DNA of 7,976 nucleotides from Clostridia bacterium (lineage in GTDB: Bacteria > Bacillota > Clostridia > RGIG8785). Both the position numbers and the translations under genes were made by a program. Under the pieces are notes generated by a model. The model searched no databases. It was given only the letters and a program-made list of their open reading frames with translations, and was not told the DNA's origin. Shown in pieces: positions 1 through 5,396 of this stretch (positions are counted from its first letter, which is position 1; each line of letters begins with the position of its first letter). The stretch covers positions 1-7,976 of the forward strand of contig JAGAUM010000104.1 in NCBI GenBank assembly GCA_017620795.1. Direction: 5' to 3'.

Positions 1-403
1 CAATGATGCGCTGGTCCCCATCCGTCTTAATTGTAACCTCTCCGTCCAAATGATAGTATCTTGTATCAGCAACAAGGTCATTAACGACCAAGGCCTTTAC
101 ATCCTCATCATATAACACCTTATTGACGGCATAATTCCCTACGCTAAATACGGCTGTCAAAAACAAAGTGATACACATCAGGATGATGCTCCCGAAGTCA
201 ATCTTAAACCCTTCTTTTTGAGTACAAGAAAAGACCAAAATCTCGATTCCCAAAAAGATGATTGCCACAGGCCAAAGGGTCAGAACGTATTTGAGGAGTT
301 CCATCCCTGTAAAGGTCATTAAGACTACCGCGATACCCACCACAATCAGCATGGCGCCAAAGGTGAACGTTCCTACGCGACGTTCCTTTTTTGTTTTCTC
401 CAT
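1..403 (-). CDS. LiaF/DUF5668-like membrane protein, C-terminus outside the window
   Basis: The frame is open from an ATG at 403 to the window edge, giving 134 visible residues. A charged N-terminus (MEKTKKERR) is followed by three hydrophobic segments at about residues 13-32, 38-59 and 70-88, then a soluble stretch starting YDEDVKALVVNDLVADTR. The second membrane segment contains LWPVAIIFLGIEIL, which resembles the LWP-hairpin of the LiaI/LiaF-like transmembrane region (DUF5668). In that family an N-terminal membrane domain is followed by a beta-rich extracytoplasmic domain, often involved in envelope-stress sensing; the start of such a domain may be what is cut off here. The start codon shares one base with the stop codon of the upstream gene (TAATG) and has GGAGGAAG upstream, so it is the fourth gene of the sigma operon. 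I infer a sensor or modulator role in that stress module. A generic small membrane protein remains possible. Confidence 0.72.
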   Translation of the reverse strand, partial: MEKTKKERRVGTFTFGAMLIVVGIAVVLMTFTGMELLKYVLTLWPVAIIFLGIEILVFSCTQKEGFKIDFGSIILMCITLFLTAVFSVGNYAVNKVLYDEDVKALVVNDLVADTRYYHLDGEVTIKTDGDQRII

Positions 404-894
404 TATTCTTCCTCCCGATTTCCCACAATCATTTTCAGACCGATGCCGATGGTCAGGCAGGACGCAATCAGCGACGGCAGGCAACGGCGAACCGTCCAAT
501 AAGCGTGTTCCAGCGTTTCATTCCAAAAGTAATTGTTCACCAATTCTCCGAGGGTTTTGGTCAGTAACAGATAAACACCGATTAAAAGCACGCCGACCCC
601 TACCAGTCGGTTGCCACGAAGGGTTTTAAAGAGGTTGCTCTTAACCAGATACTCATCCACAGGCGCCTCTCCCCGTTTCAAAGCGTCGCGCAAATGATAA
701 GTATCAAAAAAACTATACGCCATTACAATCAAAAAAGGAACCACAAAGAGGAACGAGCCCAGTTCCAACATACAGATGCCGAAAGCCCCTGCTAAAATCA
801 TCAACGAGAGCCCTCGCTTCATCAGTCCTAGATACATCTGTCCCGCTCCAGGAATCAGGCTAAAGCAAAATGTTAAGAATCCGTTTTTATTCAC
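403..894 (-). CDS. TM2-like polytopic membrane protein of the sigma operon
   Basis: A protein of 163 residues if translation starts at GTG 894. This start is preferred because AGGATGG lies 8 nt upstream and because the resulting N-terminus (NKNGFLTFCFSLIPGAG) matches the usual start of this protein type. ATG 906 and TTG 915 in the same frame have no well-spaced ribosome binding site. FSLIPGAGQMYLGLMKRG at residues 11-28 is the PGaGqfYlG-type motif of TM2-like membrane proteins. Membrane segments are predicted at about 29-45, 47-64, 96-113 and 138-156. Between them is a charged cytoplasmic-type loop at residues 65-95. The start overlaps the end of the preceding anti-sigma candidate by 8 nt (GTGAATAA). 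Genes of this kind often accompany sigma/anti-sigma pairs and LiaF-like proteins in Clostridia. The molecular function is unknown; co-regulation with the envelope-stress genes is inferred from the overlap. Confidence 0.75.
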   Translation of the reverse strand: MNKNGFLTFCFSLIPGAGQMYLGLMKRGLSLMILAGAFGICMLELGSFLFVVPFLIVMAYSFFDTYHLRDALKRGEAPVDEYLVKSNLFKTLRGNRLVGVGVLLIGVYLLLTKTLGELVNNYFWNETLEHAYWTVRRCLPSLIASCLTIGIGLKMIVGNREEE

Positions 895-1216
895 CTTTAA
901 AACCATCCTTTCCAAACGTTAAGTTACAATAAAAATCGCTTATTTTTTCTTCTACTTCTTGGGTAAACTCGGTCAGCTTTCCTTCTTCGCCACTAATGAC
1001 AAACTCTGCATTTGCGACGCTGAGCGAAAGAACCAAGCAGGCAGCGACCTTGGCAATATCCAAAACCAATCTGCGCTGTTTGCGTTGAACACGATAATGA
1101 ATTCCTTCCATCACCCTTTCGGGAACAGGAAGCTCTGTTTTTTCCAAGCCGTCAAGATATTGGGATAATGCATCATCGTCAGTCAGTAGTTGTTCGATTC
1201 GTTGAATCCGCTCCAA
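887..1216 (-). CDS. Probable anti-sigma factor, single-pass membrane protein
   Basis: A protein of 109 residues if translation begins at TTG 1216, which has AGGAGG 7 nt upstream. The alternative GTG 1222 lies only about 1 nt from that site. Residues 1-50 are charged and probably cytoplasmic (MERIQRIEQLLTDDDALSQY). One hydrophobic helix covers about residues 53-70, and an acidic tail of about 39 residues would lie outside the membrane. This is the size and topology of small anti-sigma factors encoded directly after ECF sigma genes, and the gene overlaps the sigma gene by 38 nt. The HxxxCxxC zinc motif of ZAS-type anti-sigma factors is absent; the only cysteines are one in the membrane helix and one in the tail (C97). 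The anti-sigma role rests on position and topology, not on a recognised domain. Confidence 0.68.
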   Translation of the reverse strand: MERIQRIEQLLTDDDALSQYLDGLEKTELPVPERVMEGIHYRVQRKQRRLVLDIAKVAACLVLSLSVANAEFVISGEEGKLTEFTQEVEEKISDFYCNLTFGKDGFKGE

Positions 1217-1700
1217 GGTCACCCCTCCTTTCTAATATCGCTTTCAATTCTTTTCGCCCACGGGTTAGTTGAACGCGCACCGTCCCGTTTGTTGTTTTTG
1301 TAACGGACGCAATCTCGTCAATACTCCGCTCTTCTAAATAATAAAGGCTTAAAACCATACCATACGGTGGTCGCATTCCTCGAATAATTTGACGAAGTTG
1401 CTGGGCGTTTTCTTCTTCCAATAGTTTGTCCACAAAATCGTCGGTTGCCAACTCCTGCTCCTCCAACGGTAAAACAGTATACTGCTGTTTTAAGTAATCG
1501 CGACACTTGTTCAGGACGATTTTACAAAGAATGTTCTTTTGTTCCTGCTCCGACAGATGTCGATACCTGCCATAGTTGGCATATAAGCTCAAGTAAGAAT
1601 CCTGTACTAAATCGGCGGCGATATCCGAGGACGCTGTCATATCCAACGCGATTTTATAAGCAAGATTGGAATATTGCTCTATCAGTTGTTCAAACTTCAT
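1179..1700 (-). CDS. ECF-family RNA polymerase sigma factor (sigma-70 family)
   Basis: A protein of 173 residues. Start ATG 1700 is chosen because GGAGG is directly upstream and AAAGGGGG lies 6 nt away; the upstream in-frame ATG at 1727 lies too close to the promoter and lacks a site. Sigma region 2 is at about residues 5-75, with ADLVQDSYLSLYANYGRY (29-46) matching the core-binding and -10 recognition helices. Sigma region 4 is at about residues 103-155, with the helix-turn-helix RSIDEIASVTKTTNGTVRVQ and the trailing RGRKELK. There is no region 1 or 3, as expected for Group IV (ECF) factors. The C-terminal 13 codons are read in a second frame by the anti-sigma candidate. It probably directs transcription of an envelope-stress regulon, including its own operon. 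The exact ECF subgroup cannot be set from sequence alone. Confidence 0.9.
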   Translation of the reverse strand: MKFEQLIEQYSNLAYKIALDMTASSDIAADLVQDSYLSLYANYGRYRHLSEQEQKNILCKIVLNKCRDYLKQQYTVLPLEEQELATDDFVDKLLEEENAQQLRQIIRGMRPPYGMVLSLYYLEERSIDEIASVTKTTNGTVRVQLTRGRKELKAILERRGDLGADSTNRTTTD

Positions 1701-1729
1701 CCTCCGCCCCCTTTCTCGGCTTTTCATTT

Positions 1730-1759
1730 AATATAACGAATTTTCGGGTCTGTTGTTAA
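1730..1759 (-). promoter_or_regulatory. Promoter of the sigma-factor operon
   Basis: Reading the minus strand, TTAACA (1759-1754) and TATATT (1735-1730) are 18 bp apart; TTATAT (1736-1731) gives a 17-bp spacer. This fits a housekeeping sigma-A promoter. The same bases also contain AAC (1757-1755) and CGT (1738-1736) separated by 16 bp, the core spacing of many Firmicute ECF promoters, so autoregulation is possible. The -35 element lies in the U-tract of the preceding terminator. Confidence 0.55.
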
Positions 1760-1761
1760 CA

Positions 1762-1793
1762 AAAGACGGTAATCTTCTTTGATTACCGTCTTT
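1762..1793 (-). terminator. Rho-independent terminator of the UPF0178 gene
   Basis: A perfect 13-bp stem (1762-1774 with 1781-1793), a 6-nt loop, and TTTTGTT after it on the minus strand. The stop codon of the UPF0178 gene (1785-1783) lies inside the first arm of the stem, so the hairpin overlaps the coding end. Confidence 0.82.
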
Positions 1794-2220
1794 CTTTTAA
1801 AAACGCTTCCAACGCGTTTTGGTATGCCAAATCCTGTTGGGCGGTGCGCTTTTTCGGGCCTTTCAGCCGTCCTCCTGCCCGACGGACTTTTTGAGAAAAG
1901 TGGCGGGATTCCAATAGCCCGTCCATATTCTCGTTGGTATAGAAAATGCCGTCCTGACGGAGGGCAAAGGCGCCCCGCGCCAGACACATTGCCGCCAAGC
2001 CATAGTCTTGGGTGATGACCAAGTCTCCTGCCGTCGCCTGATTGACCAAAACAAAATCCACGGCGTCCGCTCCGCGATCCACCATGACCGTTTGGGCATA
2101 GTCATCCTCCAGCCGATGGGCGGTATCACAAAAAAGGATGCAGGGGAGCTGATACTGTTTCGCCAGTGCGATGGTCGGCTTTACCACGGGGCAAGCATCC
2201 GCATCGATTAAAATCTTCAT
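1783..2220 (-). CDS. UPF0178 / YaiI-YqxD family protein (DUF188)
   Basis: A full-length family member of 145 residues. It has the N-terminal MKILIDADACPVVKP with the conserved acidic DxDAC motif (D6, D8, C10), the central GDLVITQDYGLAAMCLARGA segment (65-84) with D66 and D72, and a C-terminal basic stretch with KGPKKRT before the end. The family has a PIN-like fold with clustered acidic residues, but a biochemical role is not established, so nuclease activity is only a possibility. GAGGTG lies 5 nt before the ATG. The gene has its own good promoter (2238-2266) and its own terminator, so it is probably monocistronic. It is divergent from the lactate dehydrogenase gene. The stop codon lies inside the terminator stem. 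Confidence 0.92.
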   Translation of the reverse strand: MKILIDADACPVVKPTIALAKQYQLPCILFCDTAHRLEDDYAQTVMVDRGADAVDFVLVNQATAGDLVITQDYGLAAMCLARGAFALRQDGIFYTNENMDGLLESRHFSQKVRRAGGRLKGPKKRTAQQDLAYQNALEAFLKERR

Positions 2221-2295
2221 GGTTTCACCTCAATAAAAGTGTATCAAACTGCGACTTTCTTGTCAAGCTATAAGAAAGGAGTGAAACCATGAAGA
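2214..2295. repeat. 15-bp inverted repeat across two divergent start sites
   Basis: TCTTCATGGTTTCAC at 2214-2228 is the exact reverse complement of GTGAAACCATGAAGA at 2281-2295, with 52 bp between them. Each arm contains a start codon, the GTGAAACC leader bases before it, and the first codons (Met-Lys-Ile or Met-Lys-Thr). The two genes therefore begin with the same 15 bases on opposite strands. It could be an operator or a coincidence of favourable initiation sequence. Confidence 0.8.
2238..2266 (-). promoter_or_regulatory. Promoter of the UPF0178 gene
   Basis: On the minus strand a consensus -35 TTGACA (2266-2261) and a -10 TACACT (2243-2238) are separated by exactly 17 bp. TG-A precedes the -10 box, forming an extended -10 element. 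The distance to the ATG at 2220 leaves a short leader with the GAGGTG ribosome binding site. No comparably good promoter is visible on the plus strand for the divergent dehydrogenase. Confidence 0.8.
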
Positions 2296-3281
2296 CCATT
2301 GGATTTTTTGATACCAAGCCTTATGATAAAATCTGGTTTGAGCAATTAAACGACCGTTATAACATCCGTTATTTCGAGCATCGGCTGACCCCCGAAACCG
2401 CCGTTTTGGCGAAGGGGTGTGAGGGAGTCGTTGCCTTTGTAAACGATCAGATCGACAAAGACACCATCGAGGGGTTATATCAGGCAGGGGTTTCGGTCTT
2501 GGCCATGCGTTGTGCAGGATATAACAACGTGGATGTCAAGGCGGCACAGGGAAAGCTCACGTTGCTTCGGGTTCCTGCCTATTCGCCTTATGCCGTGGCG
2601 GAGCATGCTTTTGCGTTGCTTTTGACTTTGAATCGAAAGGTGCACAAAGCCTATATCCGCACCCGAGATTTTAATTTCAGCTTAAACGGCTTAATCGGCA
2701 TGGACCTGCACCAAAAGACTTTGGGGGTAATCGGTACAGGAAAAATCGGGCAGGTCATGATTGACATCGGCAAGGGGTTTGGGATGAAGATTTTAGCCTA
2801 TGACCCCTACCCTATCCAAAACCCTGACTTTTCTTATGTACCCTTGTCCCTATTGTTGGAAGAAAGCGACGTCATCTCCCTGCACTGTCCCCTGACCCGA
2901 GAGACCTATCAGCTACTCAACCACGAAACCTTGGCACAGACCAAGAAGGGTGCCATCATCCTAAACACCTCCCGTGGGAAGCTAATTGACAGTGAAGCCC
3001 TTTTAGAAGCCCTCAATTCGGGGCATATCAAGGGGGCAGGCTTGGACGTGTATGAGGAAGAGGCAGAGGTCTTTTTCGAGGATGTTTCAGACACCCCTGT
3101 GCAGGACGAGGTTCTTTCTCTGTTGGTTTCAAGGCCCAATGTGATTATCACCTCCCATCAGGCGTTCTTAACCGACGAGGCACTCTTTCACATTGCGGAA
3201 GTGACGCTAAAGAATCTGGATGACTTTTTTGCAGGGAAAGACCTTGAAAACGAGATTCGCTATCCGACAAAAAAATCTTGA
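2289..3281 (+). CDS. ldhA: NAD-dependent D-lactate dehydrogenase / D-2-hydroxyacid dehydrogenase
   Basis: A full-length protein of 330 residues. It would reduce pyruvate (or a related 2-ketoacid) to the D-hydroxyacid with NADH in the cytoplasm, regenerating NAD during fermentation. The substrate-binding half includes RCAGYNNVD (74-82). The Rossmann domain shows GTGKIG with G149, G151 and G154, then LAYDPYP with D172, which favours NAD over NADP. The catalytic set is present: R229 in NTSRGK, E258 in DVYEEE, and H290 in TSHQAF; these fit the Arg/Glu/His spacing of characterised lactobacillar D-LDH. Start ATG 2289 has AAGGAG about 7 nt upstream. The family D-LDH signature is better than that of phosphoglycerate or other 2-hydroxyacid dehydrogenases, but the substrate cannot be proved from sequence. 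No terminator follows; the next promoter overlaps its stop codon. Confidence 0.9.
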   Translation: MKTIGFFDTKPYDKIWFEQLNDRYNIRYFEHRLTPETAVLAKGCEGVVAFVNDQIDKDTIEGLYQAGVSVLAMRCAGYNNVDVKAAQGKLTLLRVPAYSPYAVAEHAFALLLTLNRKVHKAYIRTRDFNFSLNGLIGMDLHQKTLGVIGTGKIGQVMIDIGKGFGMKILAYDPYPIQNPDFSYVPLSLLLEESDVISLHCPLTRETYQLLNHETLAQTKKGAIILNTSRGKLIDSEALLEALNSGHIKGAGLDVYEEEAEVFFEDVSDTPVQDEVLSLLVSRPNVIITSHQAFLTDEALFHIAEVTLKNLDDFFAGKDLENEIRYPTKKS

Positions 3282-3306
3282 TTTTTCAATAAAATAGCGT
3301 TATAAT
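3278..3306 (+). promoter_or_regulatory. Promoter of the S-component-like gene
   Basis: TTGATT (3278-3283) and a perfect TATAAT (3301-3306) are separated by 17 bp. The -35 box overlaps the TGA stop of the dehydrogenase gene. The RNA would start roughly 25 nt before the ATG at 3338, leaving a short leader with no space for a riboswitch. Confidence 0.8.
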
Positions 3307-3337
3307 GTTACCAATACAAAAGAAAAGAGGTCTTTTT

Positions 3338-3874
3338 ATGCAAACATCTAACAAAATCCGTGAATTGGTTATGGCTGCACTGCTGACTGCTTTGGCAATC
3401 GTTATTCCGCTGTTCATGCCGAAACTGCCTGTTCCGCAACCCTTTTCTGTTACGCCCGCATCGCACTTGGCTGTCATTCTGTCCATGTTCATCAGCCCCT
3501 TTACTGCGATCTGCACCGTCATCGGAAGCACGATTGCTTTCTTCGTTGCATTGGGCCCCGTTGTGGCAATGCGCGCATTTTCCCACTTACTGTTTGCTCT
3601 GTTAGGTTGCTACTTGATTAAAAAGCGTTACAACCTTTTCATCACCATTCTCTTAACTGGTATCTTACATGCCATCGGCGAAATTATCGTAGTTTCGATT
3701 TTTGCTTGCTTTGGCATGGCAAGTGGCACCGCCCAGTTCGTCTGGGGTATTACCGGCGGTATCACGTTCTTGCACCACTGCTTCGACTTTGTCCTTTCGA
3801 TGGTCGTATTCTTTGCATTAAAGTCGGCAAAATTATTAAATACCCCCATCACTTTGAAAAAGTTCAAAGGTTGA
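3338..3874 (+). CDS. ECF transporter S component-like membrane protein, possibly niacin (NiaX-like)
   Basis: A protein of 178 residues, beginning at ATG 3338, which has AGAGG 7 nt upstream; the in-frame ATG at 3305 overlaps the -10 box and cannot be the start. About five or six hydrophobic segments are visible (about residues 9-27, 40-58, 60-76, 78-95, 100-120 and 145-162). The pattern KIRELVMAALLTALAIVIP, then PFSVTPASHLAVILSMFISP, and MRAFSHLLFALLGC resembles S components (substrate-binding subunits) of energy-coupling-factor vitamin transporters, closest in my memory to the niacin type. Such proteins work with the shared EcfT and EcfA1/A2 subunits, which are not encoded here. It has its own TATAAT promoter and its own terminator. 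The vitamin assignment is an inference; the membrane family call is firmer. Confidence 0.66.
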   Translation: MQTSNKIRELVMAALLTALAIVIPLFMPKLPVPQPFSVTPASHLAVILSMFISPFTAICTVIGSTIAFFVALGPVVAMRAFSHLLFALLGCYLIKKRYNLFITILLTGILHAIGEIIVVSIFACFGMASGTAQFVWGITGGITFLHHCFDFVLSMVVFFALKSAKLLNTPITLKKFKG

Positions 3875-3884
3875 AATAAAAAAG

Positions 3885-3906
3885 AGCGGTGAGTCCCCTC
3901 ACCGCT
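3885..3906. terminator. Bidirectional terminator between convergent genes
   Basis: A perfect 9-bp GC-rich stem, AGCGGTGAG (3885-3893) with CTCACCGCT (3898-3906), and a 4-nt loop. On the plus strand TCTCTTTTATTTT follows, terminating the S-component-like gene. On the minus strand CTTTTTTATTTC follows, terminating the DUF1540 gene whose stop codon is at 3915-3913. Confidence 0.9.
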
Positions 3907-3912
3907 TCTCTT

Positions 3913-4233
3913 TTATTTTCGGTTGATGTCGCAGACAAAGGTCTGACACTCGGTCTCGCCACAGGTGCAAGCAGACGAGCCCTTGATGTCTACCTGCGGA
4001 GCATCACAGCGTTGCTTTTCATTATAGACACAATGCGTTGCCTTACACATAATATCCACAACGCGGTTTTCATGAACCGTTGCATTCTGTGCCCCGATTT
4101 GGGGTGCGTAACTTTCGCAACAGGTGTCGCAGGGCTTTACGGCGCCGGAGCCACCTACTTCGATATTGCTGATGCAACAGTAGTTGTTTTTGTTGTTGGT
4201 ACAACTGGTAACATTACAACTCAAATTCGGCAT
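3913..4233 (-). CDS. Cysteine-rich protein with two DUF1540 domains
   Basis: A protein of 106 residues with 14 cysteines, arranged as two copies of a small cysteine-rich unit joined by a short linker. Copy one has C6, C11, C19, C20, C35, C38 and C39; copy two has C63, C68, C76, C89, C91, C96 and C101. Both open with C-x4-C-x7-C, and both have a conserved I/V-x-V/I-x-G-S segment (IEVGGSGAV and VDIKGSSA) before the later cysteines, as in DUF1540. The domain is widespread in Clostridia and may bind metal, but no function is established. The start ATG 4233 has AGGAGG 8 nt upstream. A weak promoter is possible on the minus strand (TTTACA 4300-4295 and GATAAT 4275-4270, spacer 19, which is long). 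The gene ends at the shared terminator. It has no signal peptide. Confidence 0.86.
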   Translation of the reverse strand: MPNLSCNVTSCTNNKNNYCCISNIEVGGSGAVKPCDTCCESYAPQIGAQNATVHENRVVDIMCKATHCVYNEKQRCDAPQVDIKGSSACTCGETECQTFVCDINRK

Positions 4234-4310
4234 GACAGGTTCCTCCTTTATTCGTGGTACTGCCCTGTTATTATCCCCGAAAATCAGTTGACTATGTAAA
4301 AGGAGTTCTT

Positions 4311-4715
4311 ATGAAAAAACGCGTTTTCTTTATTGTCCTAAGCATCCTGTTGATGGCAATGATCTTTTATTTTTCGGATATGCCTGCGAGTCAATCCAGC
4401 GCCGTCAGCAAACCTGTGGCAAAATCAGTCGGACTTTCCGACTCCGAAATGCGAAAAATTGCCCATTTCATCTGCTTTGCCTGCTTATCGGGGAGCCTTT
4501 ACGGGTTTTTTAACACCTTTAAAAAAATTCGTTTCCCCAAAGTAGCGGCATTTTTAACTACGGTTTTATACGCAGTTACCGATGAGTTTCATCAGTCCTT
4601 TGTTCCTGGTCGCTCCTGCGAGCTTCGGGATATGCTTATTGACTCTTCAGGAGCACTGGTACTGCTCCTGCTTTTACTGGCTTTCGAGGTGCTTCGCCGT
4701 CGCAAAAGGACGTAA
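4311..4715 (+). CDS. VanZ-like family membrane protein
   Basis: A protein of 134 residues. ATG 4311 is chosen, with AGGAG 5 nt upstream; the in-frame ATG at 4254 lacks a site and would add a non-family N-terminus. A first hydrophobic helix at residues 4-21 is followed by FYFSDMPASQSS, the typical F-S-x-x-P/Q stretch of the family. Then comes RKIAHFICFACLSG (49-61), a helix at about 78-91, and the family signature VTDEFHQSFVPGRSCELRD, with D91, E92, H94, Q95, G100 and R101 followed by D111, closing with a last helix at about 113-127. Named after VanZ (teicoplanin resistance), but most members have no assigned role, so resistance should not be assumed. A possible extended -10 promoter (TGTTATTAT, -10 box at 4269-4274, with a weak TTTATT 16 bp upstream) lies in front. 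No terminator is visible after it, and its end overlaps the convergent gene. Confidence 0.9.
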   Translation: MKKRVFFIVLSILLMAMIFYFSDMPASQSSAVSKPVAKSVGLSDSEMRKIAHFICFACLSGSLYGFFNTFKKIRFPKVAAFLTTVLYAVTDEFHQSFVPGRSCELRDMLIDSSGALVLLLLLLAFEVLRRRKRT

Positions 4716-5037
4716 GCTTCAAAAGCGCCCGATCGTGAATCCGCTGGCACTGGGAAATGCTATACATGGTTTCGGGCTCCATGTACTCCCATCGAACCCC
4801 CTTGTAATAGCGCGCAACTAAAATCTCCCGTTCCTGGGGATCTAATACCTCCAGCATCCGATCCGCCAGACGGACACGCTCCTCTAACCGCGCGTACTCT
4901 TTTAAAACAGACGCTTCGATGGACGAAGTATCCATTTCCATTTGTTGTACATCCTTAAGAAATGCGAGCCGCAGCTCCATTTCTTTTTTTATGCTCCGAA
5001 TCCCCCGAAAGAGCTTTTTAATCTCCTCGACTTTCAT
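4636..5037 (-). CDS. Phage-type sigma region 4-like regulator (DUF1492/ArpU-like)
   Basis: A protein of 133 residues. Residues 1-62 are strongly charged and helical, probably a coiled coil. Residues 63-108 resemble sigma-70 region 4: LDPQEREILVARYYKG, then a helix-turn-helix with WEYMEPETMYSISQCQRIHDRALLKL. The Y/F-x-x-G-x-x-W turn and the final RIHDRALLKL are characteristic of small late-gene transcription regulators of Firmicute phages (ArpU, DUF1492). No sigma region 2 is present, so it is not a complete sigma factor. GGAGG is 9 nt before ATG 5037 and lies inside the last codons of the upstream zinc-ribbon gene, so the two are co-transcribed. The last 25 residues, rich in Pro, Lys and Val, are read antisense to the VanZ-like gene and may be a non-conserved extension. 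No other phage genes are here, so it is probably a remnant or a domesticated regulator. Confidence 0.72.
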   Translation of the reverse strand: MKVEEIKKLFRGIRSIKKEMELRLAFLKDVQQMEMDTSSIEASVLKEYARLEERVRLADRMLEVLDPQEREILVARYYKGVRWEYMEPETMYSISQCQRIHDRALLKLTSFCDGEAPRKPVKAGAVPVLLKSQ

Positions 5038-5043
5038 CTTTCG

Positions 5044-5286
5044 TTACCTCCAATATTTCTTGAAATACTCAAACCATTCGAAAGAAAGCCCTTGTTCAAT
5101 CAAAAACTCGGTCATCATTTCTAAAAATTCATCTTGTCGCGCGTCAGGGATGACGAGCCGTCCCATCTTGCTTCGGGAAAACCATTCAAACGCACACACC
5201 GTATCATGAAATGCCGTCCCCACAAAATGAGTCCGCCTCTGTTCTCCGCTGATTTTTCTGCCGCAACCCAAACACCGATGTTCCAC
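5044..5286 (-). CDS. Small putative zinc-ribbon protein
   Basis: A protein of 80 residues from GTG 5286, chosen because AGGAG lies 9 nt upstream. The N-terminus carries CLGC (C5, C8), followed by H20, H27 and C31. A CxxC plus H or C pair at this spacing could bind zinc. The rest is aromatic and charged (FEWFSRSK, RQDEFLEMMTEFLIEQG, FEWFEYFKKYWR) and has no family I can name. It lies 6 nt upstream of the sigma region 4-like gene, whose ribosome binding site it contains, and both follow a good promoter. A regulator or nucleic-acid binding role is possible, but I assign no function. Confidence 0.65.
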   Translation of the reverse strand: MEHRCLGCGRKISGEQRRTHFVGTAFHDTVCAFEWFSRSKMGRLVIPDARQDEFLEMMTEFLIEQGLSFEWFEYFKKYWR

Positions 5287-5305
5287 TGTTTCTCGCTCCT
5301 TTTTC

Positions 5306-5353
5306 CGAACGGTTGTTCTTTTTTATATATTATAACCCCATTTTCTCCGTTCG
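5306..5353. repeat. 7-bp inverted repeat flanking the promoter of the small operon
   Basis: CGAACGG at 5306-5312 and CCGTTCG at 5347-5353 are exact reverse complements, 34 bp apart. The second copy abuts and partly overlaps the -35 box (5352-5357); the first lies just upstream of the AGGAG site. This layout could be an operator pair or looping site. At 7 bp it may also be chance. Confidence 0.4.
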
Positions 5354-5357
5354 TCAA
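5329..5357 (-). promoter_or_regulatory. Promoter of the zinc-ribbon / sigma region 4-like operon
   Basis: On the minus strand TTGACG (5357-5352) and a perfect TATAAT (5334-5329) are 17 bp apart. It is the strongest match to consensus in the window apart from the UPF0178 promoter, and lies about 40 nt upstream of GTG 5286. Confidence 0.85.
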
Positions 5358-5396
5358 GGTTTTATTAGAAAAAGTGTTCGCTTATTTTCGACAACA

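Noticed and set aside
258..629. Plus-strand open frame of 123 codons across the LiaF-like and TM2-like genes
   Set aside because: It is antisense to two coherent membrane-protein frames, lacks a ribosome binding site and encodes no recognisable pattern.
887..1216. Zinc-binding anti-sigma (ZAS) factor
   Set aside because: The HxxxCxxC motif is absent; the anti-sigma call rests only on topology and position.
2229..2288. Rex-type operator or plus-strand promoter for the dehydrogenase gene
   Set aside because: No TTGTGAA-N4-TTCACAA-like palindrome is present. A TATAAG at 2269-2274 is too close to the ribosome binding site to be a working -10 box.
3270..3287. Terminator after the dehydrogenase gene
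   Set aside because: AAAAATC and GATTTTT form only a weak A/T stem with a 2-nt loop, which is not a credible terminator; it instead overlaps the next promoter.
3889..4299. Plus-strand frame of 136 codons opposite the DUF1540 gene
   Set aside because: Its start lies in the terminator stem, and the minus strand clearly encodes the cysteine-rich double domain.
4311..4715. Glycopeptide resistance gene
   Set aside because: VanZ-like proteins are common without other van genes; none are in this window, so resistance is not supported.
5358..5396. Terminator after the PdaA-like gene
   Set aside because: A hairpin with GTTGTCG and CGAACAC arms has mismatches, so despite the TTTTT after it the signal is too weak to annotate.
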